Origin: Nemertoderma westbladi
Taxonomy: Eukaryota > Xenacoelomorpha > Nemertodermatida > Nemertodermatidae
Assembly: GCA_032718475.1 (NCBI GenBank)
Contig: JAUCBJ010004867.1
Coordinates: 1 to 36,340, forward strand
Direction of reading: 5' to 3'
Length of the DNA stretch: 36,340 nt
Both the position numbers and the translations under genes were made by a program. Under the pieces are notes generated by a model. That model was not told the DNA's origin and ran no database searches. It saw nothing but the letters and a program-made list of their open reading frames with translations. The first letter of the stretch is position 1, and the number at the start of each line of letters is the position of its first letter. Shown here piece by piece: positions 21,444 to 30,287 of this stretch.

Positions 21444-22260
21444 ATATCTGACATCTCTGTTTGAGACAATTGTGGACTATCTTCACACAATTTTCAAAAA
21501 ACCTCACTCTAATTTCCCTCTAATCTCACTCTTGGACCCCTCTGTCCCTTACTCTCTCTCTCACGGACCTTGTTGTCCCTTACTCTCTCTCTTACTGCTC
21601 GCTCCCCACACTTGAATTGCACTCCTCTCACTTCCTCACGCGCCAACGCGAAATCAAGAAATGGGATCCGTCTAAGTCTCGTCCCGCCGTTCTAGTCAAT
21701 GAGTCCCCCAACTTTATTTTATTTTGTCCCGCCGTCTGTGCTATTATCCTATCTACCTTTCTACTCCCTTCTTACTATGTACCCTAATAGTACTATGCTA
21801 TGCCTACATACCCTTTACTTTCTTACTACGTGGCGCTCTAGGTGCCCACCCTAATACTGCTACAACCTACATAATGCTACTACCTAATACATACATACCA
21901 CACCCTTCACTCTCTCACTACGTGGCGCTTTCGGTGCCCACAACCCCTCTGCTACTACCTCTATGGTATACCTACATACCATACCCTCTATTCTCTTACT
22001 ACGTGGCGCTTTCGGTGCCCACAACCCCTCTGCTACCACTTCTATGGTATACCTACATACCATACCCTCTACTCTCTTTCTACGTGGCGCTTTCGGTGCC
22101 CACAACCCCTCTGCTCTCTCGGTACTATGTACCCTGCTACTCCGGTACTATGTACCCTGCTACTACTCTCGTGGTATGTCTATATACCACACTCCCTATT
22201 CTCTAACTTCTAACTCTCCTCTTACTCTTACTAACTTCTAACTAACTTTCTAACTTCTTA

Positions 22261-22434
22261 CTAACTCTTACTAACTTCTAACTAACTTTCTAACTTCTTA
22301 CTTCTTACTAACTCTTACTAACTTCTAACTAACTTTCTAACTTCTTACTTCTTACTAACTCTTACTAACTTCTAACTAACTTTCTAACTTCTTACTTCTT
22401 ACTAACTTCTAACTAACTTTCTAACTTCTTACTT
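22261..22434. repeat. 47-bp CT-rich tandem repeat
   Basis: Units begin CTAACTCTTACTAACTTCTA and recur at 22261, 22308 and 22355, with a shortened last unit. The strand is almost free of G. A second copy lies in the duplicate at about 23901-24074. Confidence 0.8.
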
Positions 22435-22699
22435 CGTGGCGCCTGGAAACCCTCAGTGCCCACAACTTTCTATAGTACTTGCTATGTACTTGAATGCTCC
22501 CCTACACCTATTTCCTCTACCTCTACTTCCTCTACATTTACTTCCTCTACATATACTCCCTCTACATCTACTTACGGTATGCGTACATACCCCCCTCACT
22601 TCCTCACGTGATGCCCTCAGTGCCCACAGGTTTCTCACCCTCCATACTCTTCGGCTACGGTATGCGTACATACCTCCCCTCACTTTGTGCCCTCTCTAC

Positions 22700-22925
22700 T
22701 ACTCCCTACATGGCACCCTTTGTGCCCACCTCTAGTACTCTCTACATGGCACCCTTTGTGCCCACCTCTACTACTCTCTACATGGCACTCTTTGTGCCCA
22801 TCTCTACTACTCTCTACATGGCACCCCCCTTTGTGCCCACAACTACTACTCTCTACATGGCACCCTTTGTGCCCACAACAACTACTCTCTACATGGCACC
22901 CTTTGTGCCCATCTCTACTACCCCC
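22700..22925. repeat. 36-bp hairpin minisatellite
   Basis: Six units with CATGGCACC starting near 22709, 22745, 22781, 22817, 22856 and 22892. Each contains GGCAC-CCTTT-GTGCC or a loop variant (TCTTT, CCCCCCTTT). Stems are kept while loops and linkers vary. Confidence 0.85.
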
Positions 22926-23446
22926 AGCACCTCGTTGGCTGGGGGTAGGTGGCACCCTTTGTGCCCACCTCTACTACTGCACCCCTCGATTACGGTATAC
23001 ATACATACTCCCCCTCAATTCCTTATGTAGCGCCCTCAGTGCTCACAAAGGTGCTCATACTTCTCATACTTCATACAAGGTACTCCTACACCTAGGTGCT
23101 CATACTTCTCCTACTTCATACAAGGTATTCCTACACCTATGCATCATGCACGTCGGAACGCCCGTCCCTTCCCTATCCAACTTATTGGGCGACTCAACAA
23201 CCTATGGGCCACCCCTCCATCACGCATATCTCCCATCTTCCCCCTCTGGCTCGTCCTACCTTCCGCCCCACTCTCTTCGTCGAACCCTTCTTGTTTCTGG
23301 TGGGCATTCTCTGCCCCCCCCCCCCCCCCCCCTTCTCACCCTCCGTCGGGTGCCACGGATCCCTTAACTCTCCGCGTGCACTATCTGCCGACGCTCTATC
23401 ATCTCGATCCCTGTGTGTTCTTGGTTGTTAATATTGCGGATATTGA

Positions 23447-23453
23447 CTGATTA
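23447..23453. other. Duplication junction filler CTGATTA
   Basis: Seven bases present at the junction between the two copies but at neither outer edge. Such filler is typical of end-joining during duplication. Confidence 0.6.
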
Positions 23454-25088
23454 TTTACTTTCTTACTACGTGGCGCTCTAGGTGCCCACCCTAATACTGC
23501 TACAACCTACATAATGCTACTACCTAATACATACATACCACACCCTTCACTCTCTCACTACGTGGCGCTTTCGGTGCCCACAACCCCTCTGCTACTACCT
23601 CTATGGTATACCTACATACCATACCCTCTATTCTCTTACTACGTGGCGCTTTCGGTGCCCACAACCCCTCTGCTACCACTTCTATGGTATACCTACATAC
23701 CATACCCTCTACTCTCTTTCTACGTGGCGCTTTCGGTGCCCACAACCCCTCTGCTCTCTCGGTACTATGTACCCTGCTACTCCGGTACTATGTACCCTGC
23801 TACTACTCTCGTGGTATGTCTATATACCACACTCCCTATTCTCTAACTTCTAACTCTCCTCTTACTCTTACTAACTTCTAACTAACTTTCTAACTTCTTA
23901 CTAACTCTTACTAACTTCTAACTAACTTTCTAACTTCTTACTTCTTACTAACTCTTACTAACTTCTAACTAACTTTCTAACTTCTTACTTCTTACTAACT
24001 CTTACTAACTTCTAACTAACTTTCTAACTTCTTACTTCTTACTAACTTCTAACTAACTTTCTAACTTCTTACTTCGTGGCGCCTGGAAACCCTCAGTGCC
24101 CACAACTTTCTATAGTACTTGCTATGTACTTGAATGCTCCCCTACACCTATTTCCTCTACCTCTACTTCCTCTACATTTACTTCCTCTACATATACTCCC
24201 TCTACATCTACTTACGGTATGCGTACATACCCCCCTCACTTCCTCACGTGATGCCCTCAGTGCCCACAGGTTTCTCACCCTCCATACTCTTCGGCTACGG
24301 TATGCGTACATACCTCCCCTCACTTTGTGCCCTCTCTACTACTCCCTACATGGCACCCTTTGTGCCCACCTCTAGTACTCTCTACATGGCACCCTTTGTG
24401 CCCACCTCTACTACTCTCTACATGTGGCACTCTTTGTGCCCATCTCTACTACTCTCTACATGGCACCCCCCTTTGTGCCCACAACTACTACTCTCTACAT
24501 GGCACCCTTTGTGCCCACAACTACTACTCTCTACATGGCACCCTTTGTGCCCATCTCTACTACCCCCAGCACCTCGTTGGCTGGGGGTAGGTGGCACCCT
24601 TTGTGCCCACCTCTACTACTGCACCCCTCGATTACGGTATACATACATACTCCCCCTCAATTCCTTATGTAGCGCCCTCAGTGCTCACAAAGGTGCTCAT
24701 ACTTCTCATACTTCATACAAGGTACTCCTACACCTAGGTGCTCATACTTCTCCTACTTCATACAAGGTATTCCTACACCTATGCATCATGCACGTCGGAA
24801 CGCCCGTCCCTTCCCTATCCAACTTATTGGGCGACTCAACAACCTATGGGCCACCCCTCCATCACGCATATCTCCCATCTTCCCCCTCTGGCTCGTCCTA
24901 CCTTCCGCCCCACTCTCTTCGTCGAACCCTTCTTGTTTCTGGTGGGCATTCTCTGCCCCCCCCCCCCCCCCCCCTTCTCACCCTCCGTCGGGTGCCACGG
25001 ATCCCTTAACTCTCCGCGTGCACTATCTGCCGACGCTCTATCATCTCGATCCCTGTGTGTTCTTGGTTGTTAATATTGCGGATATTGA
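23454..25088. repeat. Tandem duplication copy 2
   Basis: A 1635-bp near-identical copy of 21814-23446. By eye it differs by a 2-base insertion near 24424 (CATGTGGC instead of CATGGC) and one A/T substitution near 24520. The C19 run (24956-24974) has the same length as in copy 1. Near-identity means a very recent duplication or an assembly duplication. Confidence 0.9.
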
Positions 25089-25108
25089 AATGGGGGAATG
25101 TTACCCTG

Positions 25109-25131
25109 CCCCCCCCCCCCCCCCCCCCCCC
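25109..25131 (+). repeat. C homopolymer, 23 nt
   Basis: The longest homopolymer in the window, just beyond the duplication. An interrupted C run (7 C, A, then 15 or more C) follows at 25881-25903. Confidence 0.9.
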
Positions 25132-25520
25132 ACCAATGTTATGTTTGGTACTGGGGTCGATGTTAATAATATATTGGGGCCCATATATTGGGTATATGTT
25201 TTGTCCCTGCATATTATAGTCATACTGGTGGCAACGTCTCTTCTATTCTCTTCACTTCCTCTCTCTTCAGTGTAGCGATCCCTTTTGTGAGATCTGTCTT
25301 CGACCTCCCGGACAAACTCCAGTGTTCCCCTTCCGTCCTCCGACTGGGCTCAACGTCTTGTCGCTCGCCTGCCCACGGCGCCAACCTCCCTCTCTCCAGC
25401 CGGCCGGACACTCCTGGCGACACAACGCACTCTCTCCACTCCGGCTGGGTCCAGTCACCCCTGCCTCTCCCTGTGCGACTGCGCGGCCTTGCAGGCTCCC
25501 GTCGGGTTCACTCACCCCCA

Positions 25521-25856
25521 CTATTCCCTGCGTAGCGTAACTACGTGGCCTTGCAGGCTCTCACCTGCCGGATCACCTGTCTCCCTCACGTTCGTATTAG
25601 TAGCACTGTTATCAATAATATTATTATCTAAATTATTTGAGTTATTTTGTTCAGGGTTAGGGCTATTATTTGGAATATTTTGTATATTTAAATTAGAATT
25701 ATTTGGATTATTTTGAATGTTTAAATTAGAATTATTTGGATTATTTTGTATATTTAATTTAGGATTATTTGGATTATTTTGTATATTTGAATCACAATTA
25801 TTACTACCGGGTAAAATATTATTTCCTGCAACAAAGGTTTGATTAGGGTTGTCCAC
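25521..25856 (-). CDS. Asn-rich repeat ORF, unrecognised
   Basis: A 111-codon frame starting MDNPNQTFVAGNN. It contains an 11-residue repeat, consensus NIQNNPNNSNL, encoded by a 33-bp tandem repeat (about 25655-25790). The C-terminal 30 residues are not repetitive. It is low-complexity and probably disordered. It could be a repeat-driven frame rather than a gene. It lies on the same strand as the 387-codon ORF further on, and both might come from one element split by the foldback. Confidence 0.3.
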   Translation of the reverse strand: MDNPNQTFVAGNNILPGSNNCDSNIQNNPNNPKLNIQNNPNNSNLNIQNNPNNSNLNIQNIPNNSPNPEQNNSNNLDNNIIDNSATNTNVRETGDPAGESLQGHVVTLRRE

Positions 25857-26104
25857 TATGGTACTATTAATATTAATTCACCCCCCCACCCCCCCCCCCC
25901 CCCATCCGTACGGTTACACCAGTCCTGGGTCTGTCGTCCAGTACCTGTAAGTGGGGTATTAACAAACGTTTCCATTACTTAGGGCTCCTCGTAAATACTA
26001 CCCGAACCGGCCTCACTCTCAGATAATCCCAACTGTGCCAGTTCTAATCAGCGCTTTTGCTTTGCCTGGTATTGCATAAGCCCCCTTAACCGGGTATGGA
26101 AGCA

Positions 26105-26534
26105 GGACAATTCGGTCCCGGACAATTCGGTCCGGACAATTCGGTCCCGGACAATTCGGTCCCGGACAATTCGGTTTTGGGACCGAATTGTCCGGGACCG
26201 AATTGTCCGGGACCGAATTGTCCGGATACTGACTAGGACAATTCGGTCCGGACAATTCGGTCCCGGACAATTCGGTCCCGGACAATTCGGTCCCGGACAA
26301 TTCGGTCCCATTATTTTTATGTTTTGGGACCGAATTGTCCGGGACCGAATTGTCCGGGACCGAATTGTCCGGGACCGAATTGTCCGGATACTGACTAGGA
26401 CAATTCGGTCCCAAAACATGCATATTAATGGGACCGAATTGTCCGGGACCGAATTGTCCGGGACCGAATTGTCCGGGACCGAATTGTCCGGGACCGAATT
26501 GTCCGGGACCGAATTGTCCGGGACCGAATTGTCC
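26105..26534. repeat. Foldback arm, 15-bp array with orientation switches
   Basis: About 27 units of GGGACCGAATTGTCC or its reverse complement. Orientation flips at TTTTGGG-type pivots (about 26173, 26307-26330, 26411-26434) and at GGATACTGACTAGGAC pivots (about 26223, 26384). Adjacent blocks of opposite orientation can pair with each other along their length. The unit lacks stops in several frames, which creates spurious ORFs on both strands. Confidence 0.9.
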
Positions 26535-27201
26535 GGGAAAAAATTTAATTGGTACTGTACTATATAATGGTGAATGTTCTAGAACCTTAATATATATTAT
26601 TATATGGTAGCTAGTGTTTTTTTTGCTAGCTAGTATTTTTTTTTAAATAAAAAAATTTACTTTTTTTTTAACATTATTATTTACGGTAGCTATGGTGTTT
26701 TTATGGAGCTTGTGAATTATTTACTAGCTAGTAATAGTATGTATTTAAAATGTTTAAAGCTGATTTTTTTAATATATTGCGTAAGTATACTGTATGTGTT
26801 GTTGGTTGGTTAACAAGCCTAAATTATTAACCTAGATAATAGGGACAGTTATAGATATAGATAGTTAGTTATACAGATCAGGGACTGTTATAATATCATC
26901 AATATTGTTGGTAATTAATATAATCAGCAACAGTTTAGGCCTAATTCTGAAATATCATTGTTTTCACAGGTTTTTATAATTTCAAGGAAATGCTAGCTAG
27001 TAACAAAAAACACTAGCTACACCTTAATAAATAATATATAATAATGTTCTCGAACACTTACCAATAACAAAAATAAAAAAAAATACAGTATTTTTAAAAT
27101 TTCAAAAAATTCTAGCAAGTAAATAAAACTAGCTACCATAACAAATATCTCTACTAATTCACCAATATCAAAAAAGCACTAAAAAGTTGCTATCAGGAAC
27201 C
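26535..27201. other. AT-rich centre of foldback
   Basis: AT-rich and rich in CTAGCTAG and A/T runs. The left side (about 26548-26625) and right side (about 26985-27085) are diverged inverted copies, sharing TAGCTAGTGTTTTTT and GTTCTNGAACNTTA-like words. No ORF of interest. Confidence 0.65.
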
Positions 27202-27398
27202 GGACAATTCGGTCCCGGACAATTCGGTCCTAGGACAATTCGGTCCTAGGACAATTCGGTCCCGGACAATTCGGTCCCGGACAATTCGGTCCCATTTATT
27301 TAGTGTTTTGGGACCGAATTGTCCGGGACCGAATTGTCCGGGACCGAATTGTCCGGACCGTATTGTCCGGGACCGAATTGTCTGGGACCGAATTGTCC
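27202..27398. repeat. Foldback arm, second 15-bp array
   Basis: About 12 units of the same 15-bp repeat, first as GGACAATTCGGTCCC, then after a CCATTTATTTAGTGTTTTGGG-like pivot (27291-27311) in the opposite orientation. The last units have point changes (CCTAGG, GTCTGG). The array abuts the stop codon of the neighbouring 387-codon ORF. Confidence 0.9.
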
Positions 27399-28561
27399 TA
27401 CATCCACCGGGTATGCATATCATCCCGCATATGCTTTCCCGTTCTCTCTCTCTCTCTATCCTCTCGTAAACTTTGGTCGGCCAACTCAGCCTCTCTCACA
27501 ATCCTCTCAAGCCTCCTCGCCTCATGCTCCTTGCGCTCGCTCGTCTCTCTCGCCTCTCGCTCTTTGCGCTCATTCATCTCTCTCGCCTCTCGCTCTTTAC
27601 ATTTCCTTAATTCCCTCTCCTCACCCTCTCTAAAGTTTCTTGCGACTCTCTCAGCCCTCTCTTTACTCTCTCTCGCTAACTCTCTCTCTTTCTCTAATAA
27701 TGCGGTTCCCTCATCCAATTGCCTCTCCAACTCTCTCTGGTCCAATGCCATAATATCTAGTTGACACGCCAGATCTATCTCTAAAACCCTTCTTGCTTTT
27801 GTGGAGGATGTAGCGGACTTATCGGTTGCGACGGACTCCCGTTGCCTCTCGGTCCTACTAACTTTCCCCCGCTTTCTGGGGTACTCGCTAACCGATGACA
27901 CCGAATCCTCGGGGTTAACCTCGGGTTCGCCGTCATTCGGATCCACCCAACCCACTAACTTAATTCCCCTAGCATCCACTAAGTAAGGCCCTACGTACAC
28001 TACCTCAGGCTCCATTACCCCGGACCGCCACAACTCAAACAGTTCCGTGGCGACCCCCCTCGCTCTCTCACTCGCCAGTTCTCCCTGTCCGAAATGGACT
28101 AAATATCGAAAATGTTTATTCGACTCACCTAGCATCTGATGTAGTTTAGGCTGGTCTACCTTTCTCCCTTCTTTGGCCTCCTTAAGCAGTTTCTTGGTGG
28201 TGTTGTAGGCCCGTCGTAGCCGATCACTCGTCCCGACGTCCTCTTCGCCAACTCCGCCTCCTATCCTCGTCCGGCGTCGTACCGGCGGCCCCACCATCGC
28301 CGTTCCGGTGGGCCGTCCGTCGCAATCGGCCTGTGGCTGGCCGGCGACTTCGGTACTCCGACCGCCGTCGTGCGTCGACTCGTCTCTCCCTCGTGGTTGA
28401 TGGCCGCCCTCGGCTTGGGCCGCAGGATCATCCATCGTCGGCGAGTCCGGCATTGCTGGCCGATACCGTCGTGTCGCGGCCTCACGGATCGTTTGGTTGG
28501 TGTCGTCCGGGTCAGCAGCGGCGTGGTCTCCCTGTGGATCTCTGGTCTCCTGATCGCTCAT
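27398..28561 (-). CDS. Intact 387-aa coiled-coil protein, unrecognised (possibly gag-like)
   Basis: An uninterrupted frame from ATG 28561 (context GAAAATGAGC, A at -3) to TAG 27398. Residues 1-110 are Asp/Pro/Arg/Gly-rich and probably disordered. Residues 112-215 look globular, with LRRAYNTTKKLLKEAKEGRK, KHFRYLVHFGQGEL and GVMEPEVVYVGPYLVDARG. Residues 220-255 are acidic to basic linker, and 258-380 a long Glu/Arg coiled coil (ERELARESKERAER and similar). Third positions are GC-rich, unlike the surrounding AT-rich DNA, and no lesion is visible, suggesting recent arrival or selection. Disordered head, small helical core and coiled-coil tail could fit a retroelement ORF1/gag, but I recognise no domain. 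The TAG shares its last base with the 15-bp array. Confidence 0.6.
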   Translation of the reverse strand: MSDQETRDPQGDHAAADPDDTNQTIREAATRRYRPAMPDSPTMDDPAAQAEGGHQPRGRDESTHDGGRSTEVAGQPQADCDGRPTGTAMVGPPVRRRTRIGGGVGEEDVGTSDRLRRAYNTTKKLLKEAKEGRKVDQPKLHQMLGESNKHFRYLVHFGQGELASERARGVATELFELWRSGVMEPEVVYVGPYLVDARGIKLVGWVDPNDGEPEVNPEDSVSSVSEYPRKRGKVSRTERQRESVATDKSATSSTKARRVLEIDLACQLDIMALDQRELERQLDEGTALLEKERELARESKERAERVARNFREGEERELRKCKEREAREMNERKEREARETSERKEHEARRLERIVREAELADQSLREDRERERTGKHMRDDMHTRWM

Positions 28562-29170
28562 TTTCTTTTACTTTCGCTGTCTCTGCAGTCACAGTTCAGT
28601 TGGAAGGTGGCAGTTAATGACTGTGACAGAGACTAGAGCTAAATTCAGTCCAACATGGAAAGTAGCCGCATACAAGCAACTAACACTACCTTCACCATAC
28701 CGTAATAACGAAAAAAATAAAAAAAATAGAAGTAGAACTGCAGATAACGTGAAATAATTAAGAACTAAAAACTACCGACTCATTAATTATGTCACACTTG
28801 CTTTATTCAATCAGTAGCTACACAGCCACCTACTTCTTTAGTATAGGTGAACCCGACATTCCTGAAATTTCGCGAGGATCGCGACGTTTACTAAGTTCCA
28901 CATGTATTGTTATAGCTGAAATTCCATAAATTTATTTGATCGGTTTTTTAATTATGATTTTTGTAAATTTTTTTAATTTTCTAGAACATTCGCGAATATC
29001 GCGACGTTTACGAAGCTACACCTATTAGTATTTAGTTAAATATCACAAAAATGAAATGAAATCACAGAAATGTTCAATTGATAGTAACAATGTGTTGGCA
29101 AGCTGTATTTATCGAGGTGTTTGTTATTATAATAATATTATTAATTTTATTATAATAAAATGACACCTGG
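28562..29170. other. AT-rich spacer with two CpG-rich 13-mers
   Basis: It includes the region upstream of the 387-codon ORF, which may carry its promoter, though no TATA box is convincing. TCGCGACGTTTAC occurs at 28879-28891 and 28999-29011, each preceded by TTCGCGA-like sequence. The same motif occurs inverted near the other end of the intron. Confidence 0.5.
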
Positions 29171-29204
29171 CTTTGAAATTAATACTCCATATCTCAAGAA
29201 CCTG

Positions 29205-29257
29205 TGGCCTAGTGGTTGTTGTCTCGGCTTCTACCTCGAGGTCCCAGGTTCGAATCC
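29205..29257 (+). promoter_or_regulatory. Internal Pol III promoter (A and B boxes)
   Basis: Box A TGGCCTAGTGG at 29205-29215 and box B GGTTCGAATCC at 29247-29257 match the tRNA gene consensus. Their starts are 42 bases apart, a normal spacing for tRNA genes and SINEs. Box B ends four bases before the hammerhead stem I strand. Confidence 0.75.
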
Positions 29258-29260
29258 GAC

Positions 29261-29303
29261 ACCACGCTGATGAGACCCAGTAAGGTCGAAACGCGTACGT
29301 GGT
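29261..29303 (+). ncRNA. Hammerhead ribozyme motif
   Basis: All conserved core positions are present. Stem I is ACCACG (29261-29266) with CGTGGT (29298-29303), 6 bp. The core is CTGATGA (29267-29273). Stem II is GACC (29274-29277) with GGTC (29284-29287) around loop CAGTAA. GAA (29288-29290) follows. Stem III is minimal, AC (29291-29292) with GT (29295-29296) and a two-base loop GC. The cleavage nucleotide is A at 29297 after GT. Two-bp stem III hammerheads with a two-base loop are known from newt satellite 2, where they work best as dimers. Cleavage is predicted between 29297 and 29298. Activity is inferred, not shown. Confidence 0.8.
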
Positions 29304-29334
29304 TTGGAGAGATATATGAGATATTAATTTCAAG

Positions 29335-29816
29335 AAAAATTACGCGATTCCTAAATTTGAACACTACCCGGTTAAAAAGTTCGCATGTGATGGGATTAGT
29401 CCTACAATTGTGCCAATAAAAGATAAGTTATTTTCGGTAAAATAAACTTATCATTCGAGGTTAAGACCCCGAGATCCCTTCCTATAAGAAATGTTCAAAA
29501 TCGTTGCCTTAGATCGCATACGTGCACATAAAAGAAAATAAGAGAAATAGAGAATAGATATTGAAAGGGTTGGGGGAAATACTAAACAGCTTAACCAGCA
29601 AACAACGGACTATCTATCACATTATACCAAACAATCAAGATTAGGCTTTTCATCTTATTTCTGACGTCATTATCCCGACGACTGGCGTGTGATCGTCACA
29701 CTACCTACTACATTTAATCGGTAGAATGCAGGGCAGCATTCATGATCGTATGTATTGGAAGGTCATGACCACACATTTTCTTAATGCTCTTCAATATGGA
29801 AATCTTGCTTCATTAT
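29335..29816. other. Intronic spacer
   Basis: No gene or repeat I can support. A palindromic TGACGTCA (CRE-like octamer) occurs near 29662, and a TTTT at about 29432 could end Pol III transcription of the upstream SINE-like unit. Confidence 0.4.
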
Positions 29817-30236
29817 GGAAACCTCTGCCTCTCCAACCAATTGTTATACTTGTATTATTGCCTTAGGAAACCTCTGCCTTTCCAACCAATTGTTATACTT
29901 GTTTGTATTATTGCCTTAGGAAACCTCTGCCTTTCCAACCAATTGTTATACTTGTTTGTATTATTGCCTTAGGAAACCTCTGCCTCTCCAACCAATTGTT
30001 ATACTTGTTTGTATTATTGCCTTAGGAAACCTCTGCCTCTCCAACCAATTGTTATACTTGTTTGTATTATTGCCTTAGGAAACCTCTGCCTCTCCAACCA
30101 ATTGTTATACTTGTTTGTATTATTGCCTTAGGAAACCTCTGCCTCTCCAACCAATTGTTATACTTGTTTGTATTATTGCCTTAGGAAACCTCTGCCTCTC
30201 CAACCAATTGTTATACTTGTTTGTATTATTGCCTTA
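29817..30236. repeat. 53-bp minisatellite, 8 copies
   Basis: The unit starts GGAAACCTCTGCCTCTCCAA and ends TATTATTGCCTTA. The first copy is 49 bp (lacks TTTG) and the next seven are 53 bp. They are almost identical apart from a C/T change in copies 2 and 3, so the array is young. On the host (minus) strand it begins about 50 bases inside the intron from the 5' splice site. Confidence 0.95.
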
Positions 30237-30287
30237 TTATTTACATTATTATCAAAAAGGAATAAGATGAATAATTAATTATCTCAC

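Larger units (their letters stand above)
21814..23446. repeat. Tandem duplication copy 1 (hairpin-array unit)
   Basis: A 1633-bp block repeated at 23454-25088 with almost no changes. It is itself composed of smaller repeats: an 80-bp unit (about 21918-22107), a 47-bp CT-rich unit (22207-22434), a 36-bp unit (about 22700-22925) and a 2-copy 45-bp unit (about 23050-23140). Most units carry a short hairpin of type GGCRC-N5-GTGCC, often flanked by GTG and CAC, or of type GGTATR...YATACC. An 11-bp stem (CTACCCCCAGC / GCTGGGGGTAG) lies at about 22919-22948, and a C19 run at 23314-23332. Long open frames here reflect repeat composition, not coding. Confidence 0.9.
29171..29334 (+). mobile_element. 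tRNA-derived SINE-like unit with hammerhead
   Basis: A compact unit of about 160 bp. It holds an imperfect inverted repeat at its edges (29171-29195 and 29309-29333, sharing TATTAATTTCAA), a tRNA-like Pol III promoter, and a hammerhead ribozyme motif. The tRNA part does not fold as a functional tRNA: the T stem has only two clear pairs and there is no acceptor stem, so it is a SINE head. No target-site duplication was established. The Schistosoma Smalpha satellites, which combine a Pol III promoter with a hammerhead, are the nearest known precedent. Confidence 0.65.

Noticed and set aside
21240-25088. Nuclear copy of mitochondrial DNA
   Set aside because: Hairpin style recalls some organelle genomes, but no mitochondrial protein, rRNA or tRNA sequence is visible.
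21724-25275. Long plus-strand frames (up to 291 codons) in the duplicated region
   Set aside because: They follow the tandem units, exist in several frames at once, consist of repeated Leu/Thr/Pro/Tyr peptides and have no start or splice context. They reflect stop-free repeats.
26019-26610. Frames on both strands encoding GPNCPGPNCPG-type peptides
   Set aside because: The 15-bp unit is a multiple of three and lacks stops, so every array gives open frames in both directions.
29200-29270. A functional tRNA gene
   Set aside because: A and B boxes are good, but the T stem has only two clear pairs and no acceptor stem can be formed, so it is a tRNA-derived head.
29817-30236. CRISPR-like array
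   Set aside because: The repeats are contiguous with no unique spacers, and the DNA is eukaryotic; it is a minisatellite.
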